Shown here: positions 24,037-32,946 of the stretch, in pieces
Layout of the letters: each line of letters opens with the position of its first letter
Position numbering within the stretch: position 1 is the stretch's first letter
Assembly (NCBI RefSeq): GCF_020171315.1
Contig: NZ_JAIUZP010000001.1
Location: 620,001 to 684,000, forward strand
Direction: 5' to 3'
DNA: 64,000 nucleotides
Source: Pseudooceanicola nanhaiensis
Lineage (GTDB): Bacteria > Pseudomonadota > Alphaproteobacteria > Rhodobacterales > Rhodobacteraceae
Position numbers and translations under genes: made by a program
The notes under the pieces: generated by a model
Seen by the model: the letters and a program-made list of their open reading frames with translations, nothing else
The model's database searches: none
What the model was told of the DNA's origin: nothing

Positions 24037-25710
24037 ATGGCGGACGCAGCCATTCATGGCCACGAACATCATGACGAGCGAGGGTTCTTCACCCGCTGGT
24101 TCATGTCGACCAATCACAAAGACATCGGTGTCCTGTACCTGATCACGGCGGCTGTCGTCGGCCTGATCTCGGTGCTGTTCACCGTCTACATGCGGATGGA
24201 GCTCATGCATCCGGGCGTTCAGTTCATGTGCCTTGAAGGCGCACGGCTGTGGCCAGCGGCGGAAGGGGAGTGTACGCCGAACGGTCACCTGTGGAACGTG
24301 ATGATCACGTATCACGGCGTCCTGATGATGTTCTTCGTCGTCATTCCGGCGCTTTTCGGCGGTTTCGGCAACTACTTCATGCCGCTGCAGATCGGCGCGC
24401 CGGACATGGCGTTCCCGCGTCTGAACAACATGTCCTACTGGCTCTATGTCGCAGGCGTCTGCCTCGGCGTCGCCTCGCTCTTCGCGCCGGGCGGCAATGA
24501 CCAGCTGGGCTCGGGCATCGGCTGGGTGCTTTACCCGCCGCTCTCGACCAACGAGGCGGGCTATTCGACCGACCTCGCGATCTTCGCGGTGCACGTTTCG
24601 GGCGCCTCGTCGATCCTGGGGGCGATCAACATCATCACCACCTTCCTGAACATGCGTGCCCCCGGCATGACCCTGTTCAAGGTGCCGCTCTTCGCCTGGT
24701 CCGTCTTCGTCACCGCCTGGCTGATCCTTCTGTCGCTGCCCGTTCTGGCCGGCGCGATAACCATGCTGCTGACCGACCGGAACTTCGGCACGACCTTCTT
24801 CCAGCCCTCGGGCGGCGGGGATCCGATCCTGTACCAGCACATCCTGTGGTTCTTCGGCCACCCGGAAGTGTACATCATCATCCTGCCCGGCTTCGGCATC
24901 ATCAGCCACGTCATCGCCACCTTCTCGCGCAAGCCGATCTTCGGCTACCTGCCGATGGTTCTGGCGATCATCGCGATCGGTGTTCTGGGCTTCGTCGTCT
25001 GGGCGCACCACATGTACACGGTGGGCATGTCGCTGACGCAGCAGAGCTACTTCATGCTGGCCACGATGGTGATCGCGGTGCCCACAGGGGTGAAGGTCTT
25101 CAGCTGGATCGCCACGATGTGGGGCGGCTCGGTGGAGTTCAAGACCCCGATGCTCTGGGCCTTCGGCTTCCTGTTCCTCTTCACCGTGGGCGGCGTGACC
25201 GGCGTGGTGCTGTCGCAGGCCGGCATCGACCGGGCCTATCACGACACCTACTACGTGGTGGCGCACTTCCACTACGTGATGTCGCTGGGCGCGGTCTTCG
25301 CGATCTTCGCGGGCGTCTACTTCTACTTCGGCAAGATGACCGGCCGCCAGTACCCGGAATGGGCAGGCAAGCTGCACTTCTGGGCGATGTTCATCGGTGC
25401 GAACCTGACCTTCTTCCCGCAGCACTTCCTGGGCCGTCAGGGCATGCCGCGCCGTTACATCGACTACCCGGAGGCTTTCGCCACCTGGAACTTCTGGTCG
25501 TCCATGGGCGCCTTCCTGTCCTTCGCGTCCTTCGTGTTCTTCTTCGGCGTGATCATCTGGTCGCTGTTCCGCGGCGCCAAGGTGACCGAGAACAACTACT
25601 GGAACGAATATGCCGATACGCTGGAGTGGACGCTGCCCTCTCCGCCGCCGGAGCATACCTTCGAAATCCTCCCCAAGCAGGAGGACTGGGACAAAGGCCA
25701 CGCGCATTGA
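24037..25710 (+). CDS. ctaD: Cytochrome c oxidase subunit I, aa3 type
   Basis: A 557-residue haem-copper oxidase catalytic subunit with twelve membrane helices. [17 protein letters not shown] (His275, Glu277, Tyr279) provides the CuB histidine, the K/D-channel glutamate and the cross-linked tyrosine of A-type oxidases. The CuB pair WAHHMYTVG and the haem ligands in VAHFHYV are intact. It is a lone subunit I gene; ctaC and ctaE are not here, as is common in Rhodobacterales and Paracoccus. An upstream FNR box implies oxygen-linked control. Confidence 0.97.
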   Translation: MADAAIHGHEHHDERGFFTRWFMSTNHKDIGVLYLITAAVVGLISVLFTVYMRMELMHPGVQFMCLEGARLWPAAEGECTPNGHLWNVMITYHGVLMMFFVVIPALFGGFGNYFMPLQIGAPDMAFPRLNNMSYWLYVAGVCLGVASLFAPGGNDQLGSGIGWVLYPPLSTNEAGYSTDLAIFAVHVSGASSILGAINIITTFLNMRAPGMTLFKVPLFAWSVFVTAWLILLSLPVLAGAITMLLTDRNFGTTFFQPSGGGDPILYQHILWFFGHPEVYIIILPGFGIISHVIATFSRKPIFGYLPMVLAIIAIGVLGFVVWAHHMYTVGMSLTQQSYFMLATMVIAVPTGVKVFSWIATMWGGSVEFKTPMLWAFGFLFLFTVGGVTGVVLSQAGIDRAYHDTYYVVAHFHYVMSLGAVFAIFAGVYFYFGKMTGRQYPEWAGKLHFWAMFIGANLTFFPQHFLGRQGMPRRYIDYPEAFATWNFWSSMGAFLSFASFVFFFGVIIWSLFRGAKVTENNYWNEYADTLEWTLPSPPPEHTFEILPKQEDWDKGHAH

Positions 25711-25736
25711 GCCGGGCCTGATCCGAGACAGACGCG

Positions 25737-25766
25737 AGGCCCCGGCAGAGATGCCGGGGCCTTTGC
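25737..25766 (+). terminator. Terminator of ctaD
   Basis: AGGCCCCGGCA, loop GAGA, TGCCGGGGCCT followed by TTGCATTT; 27 bp after the stop. Confidence 0.82.
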
Positions 25767-25803
25767 ATTTCAGGACAGATCACGACTGACCGGGGAGGGG
25801 CCG

Positions 25804-26298
25804 ATGCCCTATGAATGGAGCGAGACGCCCGAAGGCCGCCGCCTGCGGCTCTGGCCCTATCGCTCGCTGCCGCCGCGGGGCTTTGCCTTCGTGATCGGGC
25901 TCTTCTTCCTGTTGCTGCTGATCCCGCTTTTCGGGGTGCTGGGATCGCTTGTACTCTGGGGGCTGCTGCCCTTCGGGCTGGGGGCGCTCTGGGCGCTCTG
26001 GTACGGGCTGCGGCGCTCCTACCGCTCGGCCGAGATCGAGGAACTGCTGGAGATCACGCCCGAACGGATCGCGCTGCGACGGGAGAACCCTGACGGCTCC
26101 CGTCAGGCGTGGGAGGCGCAGAGCTACTGGGCCCGGGCCGAGATGCACCAGCAGGGCGGCCCGGTGCCGTGGTATGTCACGCTCAGCGGCAATGGCCGCA
26201 CGGTCGAGATCGGCGCCTTCCTCAGCGAGGACGAACGCCGGGCGCTCTATGGCGAACTGGCCTCTGCCCTCGCAGAGCAGCGCAAGCCCGCGGGCTGA
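25804..26298 (+). CDS. DUF2244 membrane protein
   Basis: 164 residues with two closely spaced membrane helices at about 28-68 (FAFVIGLFFLLLLIPLF and LVLWGLLPFGLGALWAL) and a soluble C-terminal half. It matches the DUF2244 family, often found near cytochrome oxidase genes in alphaproteobacteria, as here. GGGGAGGGGCCG precedes the start. Function unknown; a role in respiratory complex assembly is only suggested by position. Confidence 0.8.
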   Translation: MPYEWSETPEGRRLRLWPYRSLPPRGFAFVIGLFFLLLLIPLFGVLGSLVLWGLLPFGLGALWALWYGLRRSYRSAEIEELLEITPERIALRRENPDGSRQAWEAQSYWARAEMHQQGGPVPWYVTLSGNGRTVEIGAFLSEDERRALYGELASALAEQRKPAG

Positions 26299-26307
26299 GG
26301 CCGCCGC

Positions 26308-26490
26308 CTAGTCGGACCGTTCCGGCAGGTCGTCGTGATCGGTGCTGGCCATCTCCTCCAGCTCCGCCTCGCTCATGGTGTCGTACATCTCCTTCGAGGC
26401 GCCCTGCAGGTCCTTCACCTTGCTCTCGCCACGCTTGGCAGAGAGGGCGGCGCCCGCGGCGCGTTGCTGGGCCTTGGATTGTGCCTTCAT
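26308..26490 (-). CDS. DUF3008 small protein, 60 aa
   Basis: Start at 26490 (MKAQSKAQQRAAGAALSAKR), nine codons inside a longer frame. The sequence is characteristic of the DUF3008 family: a basic lysine/arginine-rich first half and an acidic second half with EMYDTMSEAELEEMAST. It is convergent with the DUF2244 gene, ending 9 bp from its stop. Small, soluble, unknown function. Confidence 0.82.
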   Translation of the reverse strand: MKAQSKAQQRAAGAALSAKRGESKVKDLQGASKEMYDTMSEAELEEMASTDHDDLPERSD

Positions 26491-26621
26491 GTCCGGTCTC
26501 CCTTGCTGACAGATCAACGCAGACCCGCGCCTTCGCGTTCCGCGCCCATCGGGGCTTGCAAAGCGGGGCGCGCGCGCTCAATCAGACGGGGATGACATGG
26601 AATGACGAGACGGAGGCGCGG

Positions 26622-27515
26622 ATGAGCGGGCAGCAGGACGAGGCAGCAGAGGACCTTCTGGTTCCGGTTCTGGATGTGGAGCGGCTGGAAGAGGACTTCT
26701 ACCGCGGCATCGCCACCCCGCGGGGCAAGGGCCGCAGCTTTGGCGGGCAGGTGATCGCGCAGGCGCTGATGTCCGCGACCCATACCGTCGACCCCAGCCG
26801 CCCGAACCACTCGCTCCATGCCTATTTCATGCGCCCCGGCAACGCGGCGCAGCCGGTGCTTTACCGCGTCGACCGGGACCGCGACGGCGGCTCCTTCTCG
26901 ACCCGGCGGGTGGTGGCGATCCAGAACGGCAAGCCGATCCTGAACATGGCCGCCTCCTTCCACGTCGAGGAAGAGGGCTGGAGCCATCAGGACGCCATGC
27001 CCGACGTGCCCGGGCCCGAGGGCCTGAAGAATCAGATCGAACTGGGCGAGGAGCTGGGCGCTCAGCTTCCGGACAGGGTGAGTCGTTTCCTGTCCAGAAA
27101 CCATCCGCTGGAGGTTCGCCCGGTGGAGGGCGTGCTGGCCTTCAACCCGGAGCCGGGCCGCGCGGGGCAGGACTTCTGGGTCCGCGCCCGGCATCCGCTG
27201 CCGGACAATCCGGGCCTGCACCGGGCCGCGCTTGCATATACCTCGGACCTTGGGTTGCTCGGCGCCTCGGTGCGTCCGCACGGGGCATCCTTCGCGGCGG
27301 GCAACGTGCAGATGGCGAGCCTCGACCACGCGCTATGGTTGCATGGCCCGTTCCGCATGGATGAGTGGCTGCTCTATTCCACCGACAGCACATGGGCCCG
27401 CGGGGCCCGGGGCTTCTGCCGGGGGCGGGTCTTCACGCAGGACGGCCGGCTGATCGCGGATGTGGCACAGGAGGGGCTGATCCGCCCCATGCGCGAAGAG
27501 ACCCCGGCGGGCTGA
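26622..27515 (+). CDS. tesB: Acyl-CoA thioesterase II
   Basis: Hydrolyses acyl-CoA to free acid and CoA. The ATG at 26622 is chosen because GGAGG lies five bases upstream; an in-frame ATG at 26592 lacks a site. The 297-residue double-hotdog protein has TesB landmarks (GRSFGGQVIAQAL, HSLHAYFMRPG, SLDHALWLHGPFRMDEWLLY, SRGFCRG-like ARGFCRGRVFT) including the Asp, Thr/Ser and Gln positions of the catalytic network. Monocistronic. Confidence 0.92.
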   Translation: MSGQQDEAAEDLLVPVLDVERLEEDFYRGIATPRGKGRSFGGQVIAQALMSATHTVDPSRPNHSLHAYFMRPGNAAQPVLYRVDRDRDGGSFSTRRVVAIQNGKPILNMAASFHVEEEGWSHQDAMPDVPGPEGLKNQIELGEELGAQLPDRVSRFLSRNHPLEVRPVEGVLAFNPEPGRAGQDFWVRARHPLPDNPGLHRAALAYTSDLGLLGASVRPHGASFAAGNVQMASLDHALWLHGPFRMDEWLLYSTDSTWARGARGFCRGRVFTQDGRLIADVAQEGLIRPMREETPAG

Positions 27516-27549
27516 GACCCGCCGGAGGGCGGCGATGGGAGCTTCCCTC

Positions 27550-28245
27550 TCAGCCGCGGCCGAGGGGGAAGCGCTCGATGGTCTGGAACCGGCCCCAGGG
27601 GTTTTCGCCTGCCAGCACCAGCGAGGTGATGCGGAACGGCGACCGGGTGAAGGGGGCCACGTGGTCCTCCAGCACCTCCTTGGTGCGCTCGGCCTCGCCG
27701 GGGGTGAGGCGGCCCGTCAGGGTGATGTGGAACTGGAAGTCGTCCATCACATAAGGATAGCCCCAGCGAGCGAGGTTTTCTTCCTGTGCGGGGCTCAGCG
27801 GTGCCTTGCGGCGCTTGGCCAGCTCTTCCTCGGTCGGCGGGGCGCGGAAGGCGTCCAGCCCGGCCACGCAGGCCCCTGCAAGCGCCGAAAGCGGCGCGAG
27901 GTCGCCGGTGGGCACAAGTGCGAGGAAGCCCTTCATGCACTTGAGCGTTAGCGGCCCGGTGGTGACGGGGGCCAGCCCGGCGCAGAGCCTGCGCGCGCTG
28001 TCGGCCATCTGTTCGGGGGTGCGCCCCTCGGCCAGCCGGATCGGGGCCTTGATCGTCCCGTGCAGCCCGTACTTGCGCGGGGTCGCCGTCAGGTCTGCGA
28101 TGGCGCGCGGCAGGTCTTCGATTTCGGGGTGGGTTACGCCGCAGCCTTCCTGGAGGTCCCAGCCAAGCCAAGCGGCGCCGAACTCGGCCAACGGGCCGGG
28201 CTCTGGTGCGTAATAAATCGCGTAACGGTTGAATTCTGACATCAT
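27550..28245 (-). CDS. DUF1045 / 2H phosphoesterase-like protein
   Basis: Start at tandem ATGs 28245/28242 (231 aa). Two H-x-T motifs, HGTIKAP (about 79) and HITLTGR (about 183), place it in the 2H phosphoesterase (2',5'-RNA ligase-like) superfamily. Overall it resembles the DUF1045 proteins often annotated with phosphonate operons. No phn gene is near; the neighbours are tesB (convergent) and a YedE transporter. RNA or cyclic-phosphate chemistry is possible; the substrate is unknown. Confidence 0.78.
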   Translation of the reverse strand: MMSEFNRYAIYYAPEPGPLAEFGAAWLGWDLQEGCGVTHPEIEDLPRAIADLTATPRKYGLHGTIKAPIRLAEGRTPEQMADSARRLCAGLAPVTTGPLTLKCMKGFLALVPTGDLAPLSALAGACVAGLDAFRAPPTEEELAKRRKAPLSPAQEENLARWGYPYVMDDFQFHITLTGRLTPGEAERTKEVLEDHVAPFTRSPFRITSLVLAGENPWGRFQTIERFPLGRG

Positions 28246-28373
28246 AACAATTGGGTCCGCTCGTGGTTCATCCTCGCTACCGGGTGGGGGATGACAGGAC
28301 CATGTCAAAAGCGACCGCTTACGTCAGGTGACCGGTGGTGGCGCTTATCCGGGCGGCAGCCACGGGCGTTTGC

Positions 28374-29438
28374 CTATTCCGCAGGCTGAAAACCAGTGAT
28401 GAGCTGGCGCAGGCCCAAAGCGGCCCCGGCAAAGATCGCCGCGAAGGTCAGCGGGGCGGACCAGGCGAGCACGGAAAAAGCGGACACGCCCTGTCCGATT
28501 GTGCACCCCATGGCAACAACGGCCCCTGCGCCCATGAGCACGGCGCCGGTGATCTGGCGCCGCAGTTCGCGCGGATCCTCGCAGGCTTCCCAACGGAACC
28601 GGCCCTGGCTGAAGGACCCGGCGAAGGCGCCGAGCGCCACCCCCAGAACCGAGCCGACGGAGAAGGAGAGATCGGACACCGCCCCGGTCATGGCGAAGAG
28701 GAGCGTCTCCCCCAGAGGGGCCGAGAAGGAATGCGACACGACCGGCAGGGCCGCAAAGCCGTGATGCGCGATCCAGCTGGTGCCGACCCAGCCGCTGAGG
28801 ATCGCCGCCGCCACCACGGCCGACCAGAAGAGGGCGCGGCCGTCGCGGAGGAAGTCGCGTGAGGCCAGCACGCCCGCGCAGATCGCGAGGCCGAGGGCGA
28901 GGCCCGTGGCCCAGACCGGCGCGCCTGTCTGTGCGGCGATCATATGGGCGAGGCCGGGTACCGGGTCGCCGGGGGTGACGGGTTGCTGGTGGAAGAGGCT
29001 GTCGCGCAGCCCGGCCAGCGGCCCGCGCAGCACGAGGTAGGAGGTCAGCCCCATGACCAGAACGATCACGAAGGCCCGCAGGTCGCCGCCGCCCAGCCGG
29101 GCGATCGCCCCGAAGCCGCAGTTGCCCGCAAGCGCCATGCCATAGCCGAAGGTCAGCCCGCCGAGGATCGCGGCCACGGGCATCCAGCGGATCGAGAGGT
29201 AGAAGGTGTCGGCGGGGGCAAAGAGCCCCGCGCCCATCAGCCCGAAGGCCCCCACGACGGAGAGGCCGATGGCAAGCCCCCACATCCGCATCCGCCGCGA
29301 CGACCCGCCATAGAGCAGGTCCTCGATTGCGCCGAGGGTGCAAAACCGCCCGAGCCGTGCCGCAAGGCCCAGCATCACGCCTCCGGCCAGGCCGATCAGC
29401 GCGGCAAGGGCCGGTTCTCCAAGTGCCAGTACGTCCAT
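28374..29438 (-). CDS. soxT: YeeE/YedE-family transporter, probable thiosulfate importer of the sox locus
   Basis: 354 residues with about ten membrane helices and two internal halves each holding a conserved cysteine motif (GNCGFGAIARLGGGDLR and GCTIGQGVSAFS). These are the signatures of the TsuA/YedE sulfur-compound permeases. It is the last gene of the minus-strand soxS-soxR-soxT group, starting 98 bp after soxR. In related sox islands such genes are called soxT and are thought to bring thiosulfate or another sulfur compound across the membrane. Transport specificity is inferred. Confidence 0.85.
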   Translation of the reverse strand: MDVLALGEPALAALIGLAGGVMLGLAARLGRFCTLGAIEDLLYGGSSRRMRMWGLAIGLSVVGAFGLMGAGLFAPADTFYLSIRWMPVAAILGGLTFGYGMALAGNCGFGAIARLGGGDLRAFVIVLVMGLTSYLVLRGPLAGLRDSLFHQQPVTPGDPVPGLAHMIAAQTGAPVWATGLALGLAICAGVLASRDFLRDGRALFWSAVVAAAILSGWVGTSWIAHHGFAALPVVSHSFSAPLGETLLFAMTGAVSDLSFSVGSVLGVALGAFAGSFSQGRFRWEACEDPRELRRQITGAVLMGAGAVVAMGCTIGQGVSAFSVLAWSAPLTFAAIFAGAALGLRQLITGFQPAE

Positions 29439-29536
29439 GCCCGATCCTCCCCATCCGACATGTGGTCCGCGGCGCGGCCGCGGTCAGTCACCTCGCGGGC
29501 ACCGCCCCCTCCCGGGCGGCGCGGCACGGGCGTGTC

Positions 29537-29902
29537 TCAGTCGCAGAACAATTCGTAGACGAGTTCGAGCACCCGCTTCGGCTTGTCATCCGCGAGGCTG
29601 TAGTAGATCGCCTTGCCCTCGCGCCGGGGCACGACGAGGCCCTCAAGTCGCAGCCGCGACAGCTGCTGCGAGACGGCGGCCTGCCGGGCCGAGAGCAGGT
29701 TTTCCAGCTCGGTCACCGATTTCTCGCCGGTGACGAGGTGGCACAGGATCATCAGGCGGCCTTCGTGGCTCACCGCCTTGAGAAAATTCGAGGCGCGGGT
29801 GGCGTTGTCCACCATTCGGTCCATTTCGGCGTCCGAGAGGCTCTCGTCGAAGACGGGCAGGGTTGTCTCTTCGACGGATTTCGGGGCGGCTCCGGTCTGC
29901 AT
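29537..29902 (-). CDS. soxR: SoxR, ArsR-family thiol-based repressor of sox genes
   Basis: The start at 29902 gives 121 residues (MQTGAAPKS). The winged helix-turn-helix is SVTELENLLSARQAAVSQQLSRL. Two cysteines, Cys54 and Cys120, are 66 residues apart, the same spacing as the redox-active pair of the persulfide sensors SqrR and BigR. It should repress sox genes until a persulfide or polysulfide oxidises the pair. It is encoded between soxS and soxT, as in other sox loci. This is unrelated to the superoxide sensor of the same name. Confidence 0.92.
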   Translation of the reverse strand: MQTGAAPKSVEETTLPVFDESLSDAEMDRMVDNATRASNFLKAVSHEGRLMILCHLVTGEKSVTELENLLSARQAAVSQQLSRLRLEGLVVPRREGKAIYYSLADDKPKRVLELVYELFCD

Positions 29903-29919
29903 TGCGACGGTCACTTCCA

Positions 29920-29953
29920 GAATTTCCCTTTCGAAACAGAGTATACTAAATTC
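29920..29953. promoter_or_regulatory. Promoter/operator region upstream of soxR
   Basis: In the 67 bp between soxS and soxR, GAATTT (29920-29925) and AAATTC (29948-29953) form an inverted pair around an AT-rich core with TTTCGAAA and GTATACT, a -10-like element for the minus strand. The half-sites are those of the palindrome upstream of soxX but turned outward. SoxR autoregulation is possible. Confidence 0.45.
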
Positions 29954-29969
29954 GGCGAGAGGCCAGCGG

Positions 29970-30356
29970 CTAGCTCGCTCTATCAGTATCCGTTTGCTCG
30001 GAAAGCATCTTTTCGAGCAGCCCCCAGAAGAAGTCTTCCCCCGGGTAGCCTTCGATCCGGCCCAGTTCGGTGCCCTCGTCCACGAGGATGAAGGTCGGGG
30101 TGAAGACCACGGGCCGGGCAAAGGTGACGCCCTCGGGCGGGGCCTCGGAGATGTCCATGCGAACCAGCGGCGCGCTCTCGCCGGCGGCGGTCTTGGGGTA
30201 GATCGGCGCGATGGTGCGGTTCCATGCCGCGCAATAGGCGCAGCCGGGGCGTTCGACCATGATCAGGTCCAGCGCGGCGGCACCGCCCGGCGCCAGACAG
30301 GCGACGAGGGCGAGGGCCGGGGCGATGGCCGGGACGAGAGCAGGCAGAAGGCGCAT
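29970..30356 (-). CDS. soxS: SoxS, periplasmic thioredoxin of the sox system
   Basis: 128 residues from the ATG at 30356. A signal peptide (cleavage near AAALDL) precedes a thioredoxin-like fold with the active site PGCAYCAAW and a cis-proline region (VFTPTFILVDEG). In Paracoccus, SoxS keeps the SoxY thiol active. It leads the minus-strand sox group, divergent from soxV. Confidence 0.9.
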   Translation of the reverse strand: MRLLPALVPAIAPALALVACLAPGGAAALDLIMVERPGCAYCAAWNRTIAPIYPKTAAGESAPLVRMDISEAPPEGVTFARPVVFTPTFILVDEGTELGRIEGYPGEDFFWGLLEKMLSEQTDTDRAS

Positions 30357-30519
30357 GGGCCGGTGTCCTATGAAGCGGGGCTGGCCCGGACGGCCCACCG
30401 GATGGCAGCAGGCCGGGCTGGCGTCAAAGAGGTGCATCGTCGCATCGTGGCGGATTGACGGGCGGCTGACAATCTATCTAATGTGAATATGTTTATGGCT
30501 CAAGGGTAGGGAGGCCCTC
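30357..30519. promoter_or_regulatory. Divergent soxS/soxV promoter region
   Basis: 163 bp between the starts. The part at 30465-30500 is AT-rich (AATCTATCTAATGTGAATATG) and holds GAAT but no full ATTC-N8-GAAT palindrome. GGGAGG precedes the soxV GTG start. Related sox clusters have a SoxR operator at this place. Confidence 0.5.
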
Positions 30520-31257
30520 GTGCTGGAAATCTCTTATCTCGGCGCGGCGCTTGCCGGGCTTTTGTCCTTTTTCACCCCCTGCATTCTGCCGATGGTGCCG
30601 TTTTACCTGTGCTACATGGCCGGGCTCTCCATGTCCGAGTTGCAGGGCGACGGGGACATCGCGCCCGGCGCGCGCAAGCGGCTGGTGCTGTCCGCTGTGG
30701 CCTTCGCGCTTGGCGTGACCTCGATCTTCGTGATGCTGGGGATGGGGGCGACGGCGCTGGGGCAGGCCTTTGCCCAGTGGAAGCAGCCGCTGTCCTATGT
30801 CGCCGCCGGGATCCTGCTGCTCTTCGGGCTGCATTTCCTTGGCGTGATACGCATCCCGCTGCTCTACCGCGAAGCCCGCCTCGAATCGAAGGCCGAGCCG
30901 ACGACCCTGCTGGGCGCCTATGTCATGGGGCTGGCCTTCGGCTTCGGCTGGACGCCCTGCGTCGGTCCGGCGCTGGCCTCGATCCTGATGATCGCCTCGG
31001 GCATGGGGGACCTCTGGCGCGGGGCGCTGCTGCTGCTGGTCTACGGGATCGGGATGACCGCGCCCTTCGTCATCGCGGCGCTCTTCGCGCGGCCGTTCCT
31101 GGCCTGGGTCGGGCGCAACCGCCGCTACATGGGATACGTCGAGAAGGCGATGGGGGCGATGCTGATCCTCTTCGCCCTGCTGATCGCCACCAATACCGTC
31201 AACCTGATCGCGGACTGGCTGATCCGCACCTTCCCCGGCTTCCTGAACGTCGGGTGA
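30520..31257 (+). CDS. soxV: SoxV, CcdA-type membrane thiol-electron transporter
   Basis: 245 residues, six membrane helices, GTG start five bases after GGGAGG. Two conserved membrane cysteines (FTPCILPMVPFY, near residue 21, and GWTPCVGPALAS, near 147) are the electron-relay pair of the DsbD/CcdA family. SoxV moves electrons from cytoplasmic thioredoxin to periplasmic SoxW and SoxS. First gene of the plus-strand sox genes. Confidence 0.93.
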   Translation: MLEISYLGAALAGLLSFFTPCILPMVPFYLCYMAGLSMSELQGDGDIAPGARKRLVLSAVAFALGVTSIFVMLGMGATALGQAFAQWKQPLSYVAAGILLLFGLHFLGVIRIPLLYREARLESKAEPTTLLGAYVMGLAFGFGWTPCVGPALASILMIASGMGDLWRGALLLLVYGIGMTAPFVIAALFARPFLAWVGRNRRYMGYVEKAMGAMLILFALLIATNTVNLIADWLIRTFPGFLNVG

Positions 31258-31302
31258 GGCCTGCTTGCCCCCGCAAGCGGATGGCCCAGAGGAGGAGAGA
31301 CC

Positions 31303-31872
31303 ATGAAACACGTTCTGATCGCCATGGGCACGGCGCTGGCGCTGGCCAGCGGTGCCGCCGCCGCCACGCTGGGCGATGACGGGCTGCACAAGGCGCCCTG
31401 GATGCGCGACACCTTCAAGGACCTGCGCGAGGATCAGGCAGAGGCGCAGGCCGAGGACCGCCGCCTGCTGGTGATCGTCGAGCAGCGCGGCTGCATCTAC
31501 TGCACCAAGATGCACAACGAGGTCTTTCCCCAGCCCGAGATCGAGAGCCTGCTGATGGACAAGTACTTCGTCGTGCAGATCAACATGTTCGGCGACGTCG
31601 AGGTGACCGACTTCGACGGGGAAACCCTGCCCGAGAAGGACATGGTCCGCAAATGGGGCCTGATGTTCACGCCCACGATGATGATGTTCCCGACGGAGGT
31701 GCCCGAGGGGCTGTCCGCCGCGCGGGCCGCCGCCGTCACCATGCCCGGCGCCTTCGGCAAGAGCACGACCTTCGACCTTCTGACCTGGGTTCTGGACGAG
31801 GGCTACACCGGCGACGAGCCGTTCCAGAAGTACCACGCGCGGATGATCGAAGAGCGGCAATCTTCGAAATGA
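31303..31872 (+). CDS. soxW: SoxW, periplasmic thioredoxin
   Basis: 189 residues with a signal peptide (cleavage near AAA-ATL) and a thioredoxin-like domain with active site RGCIYCTKMH at about residue 66. It is reduced by SoxV in the known system and keeps the sox thiols reduced. GGAGGAG precedes the start, 45 bp behind soxV. Confidence 0.9.
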   Translation: MKHVLIAMGTALALASGAAAATLGDDGLHKAPWMRDTFKDLREDQAEAQAEDRRLLVIVEQRGCIYCTKMHNEVFPQPEIESLLMDKYFVVQINMFGDVEVTDFDGETLPEKDMVRKWGLMFTPTMMMFPTEVPEGLSAARAAAVTMPGAFGKSTTFDLLTWVLDEGYTGDEPFQKYHARMIEERQSSK

Positions 31873-31900
31873 AATCTTCGCAGTTGCAGCAATTATAAGT

Positions 31901-31920
31901 AAATTCGCGTTATTGAATTT
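31901..31920. promoter_or_regulatory. Probable SoxR operator before soxX
   Basis: AAATTC-N8-GAATTT (arms 31901-31906 and 31915-31920) is a perfect palindrome containing ATTC-N8-GAAT, the site read by the SoxR relative SqrR. It lies in the AT-rich soxW-soxX gap, right behind a TATAAG element (31894-31899). This is where SoxR sites occur in other sox loci. Confidence 0.72.
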
Positions 31921-31995
31921 GATGTTGCGTGGTTGTGTCGCTCCGCCTATGGTGAGCGGGAGGACGCGACCGAAAAGGTAGCTGAGGGAGGAAAA

Positions 31996-32478
31996 ATGAC
32001 ACGCAAGTTGATGCCGATGGCCTTCGTGCTGGCGGCAGGGGCGGCCACGTCCCTGGCGGCAGCGGAGGTAGCCCCGACCGACGTGGTCTACGATGACTAC
32101 GGCGCGATCGAGGCGCCGCTGACGGATGCGCCGACCAGCCTCGAGGATGGGGCCAAGGTCATGACCACCCGGAGCATGGGCAACTGCGTGGCCTGCCACG
32201 CGGTGACGGCGCTGGAAAGCGCCCCGTTCCATGGCGAGGTGGGTCCGTCGCTCGACGGTGTCGCGGACCGCTGGTCCGTGGCCGAACTGCGCGGGATCGT
32301 CGCGAATGCCAAGAAGACCTACGACGGCACGATCATGCCGGCGTTCTACAAGACCAGCGGCTACATCCGCCCCGGCGACGCCTTCACCGGCAAGGCCGCT
32401 GCGGAACCGCTGCCGCCCCTGCTGACCGCCCAGCAGATCGAGGATGTTGTCGCCTTCCTGACGACTCTCAAAGAGTGA
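31996..32478 (+). CDS. soxX: SoxX, cytochrome c subunit of SoxXA
   Basis: 160 residues; start set by GGGAGGAAAA before the ATG at 31996. A signal peptide is followed by a single haem site C64-V-A-C67-H68 and a likely methionine ligand in GTIMPAFYK. With SoxA it joins thiosulfate to the SoxY cysteine oxidatively. It heads the soxXYZAB(CD) run. Confidence 0.94.
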   Translation: MTRKLMPMAFVLAAGAATSLAAAEVAPTDVVYDDYGAIEAPLTDAPTSLEDGAKVMTTRSMGNCVACHAVTALESAPFHGEVGPSLDGVADRWSVAELRGIVANAKKTYDGTIMPAFYKTSGYIRPGDAFTGKAAAEPLPPLLTAQQIEDVVAFLTTLKE

Positions 32479-32506
32479 CCCGGAAGGCCTGATCGAGGAG
32501 ATGACA

Positions 32507-32923
32507 ATGCAGATTACCCGACGCGACACGCTGGCCCTCGGCCTCGGCGCCGCCGCGCTGACGATCCTTCCGTTCCGCGTGAACGCGGCTGCGGATGACA
32601 AAATCGCGGAATTCACCGGCGGCGCGGACACGTCCGGCACCGGCCTGACCCTGACCGCCCCCGAGATCGCGGAAAACGGCAACACCGTTCCGATCAGCGT
32701 CTCGGCCCCCGGCGCGACGGCGATCCTGGTGCTGGCCACCGGCAACCCGACCCCGGGCGTTGCGACCTTCACCTTCGGCCCGCTGGCCGGCTCGCAGGAT
32801 GCCTCGACCCGCATCCGTCTGGCCGGGACGCAGGACGTGGTGGCGATCGCCAAGATGGCCGACGGCAGCTTTGCCAAGGCCTCCAGCACCGTCAAGGTGA
32901 CCATCGGCGGCTGCGGCGGCTGA
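32507..32923 (+). CDS. soxY: SoxY, sulfur-carrier subunit
   Basis: 138 residues from the ATG at 32507 (six bases behind GAGGAG; the ATG at 32501 is too close to it). A Tat signal (TRRDTLALGLGAAAL) exports it with SoxZ. The C-terminal swinging arm GGCGG carries the cysteine to which sulfur intermediates are bound, and is complete. Confidence 0.95.
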   Translation: MQITRRDTLALGLGAAALTILPFRVNAAADDKIAEFTGGADTSGTGLTLTAPEIAENGNTVPISVSAPGATAILVLATGNPTPGVATFTFGPLAGSQDASTRIRLAGTQDVVAIAKMADGSFAKASSTVKVTIGGCGG

Positions 32924-32946
32924 GCTCAGGAAAGAGGATCAAGACA

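Noticed and set aside
30465..30500. SoxR operator in the soxS-soxV gap
   Set aside because: Expected from other sox loci, but only a GAAT half-site is visible; no ATTC-N8-GAAT palindrome, so no operator was called.
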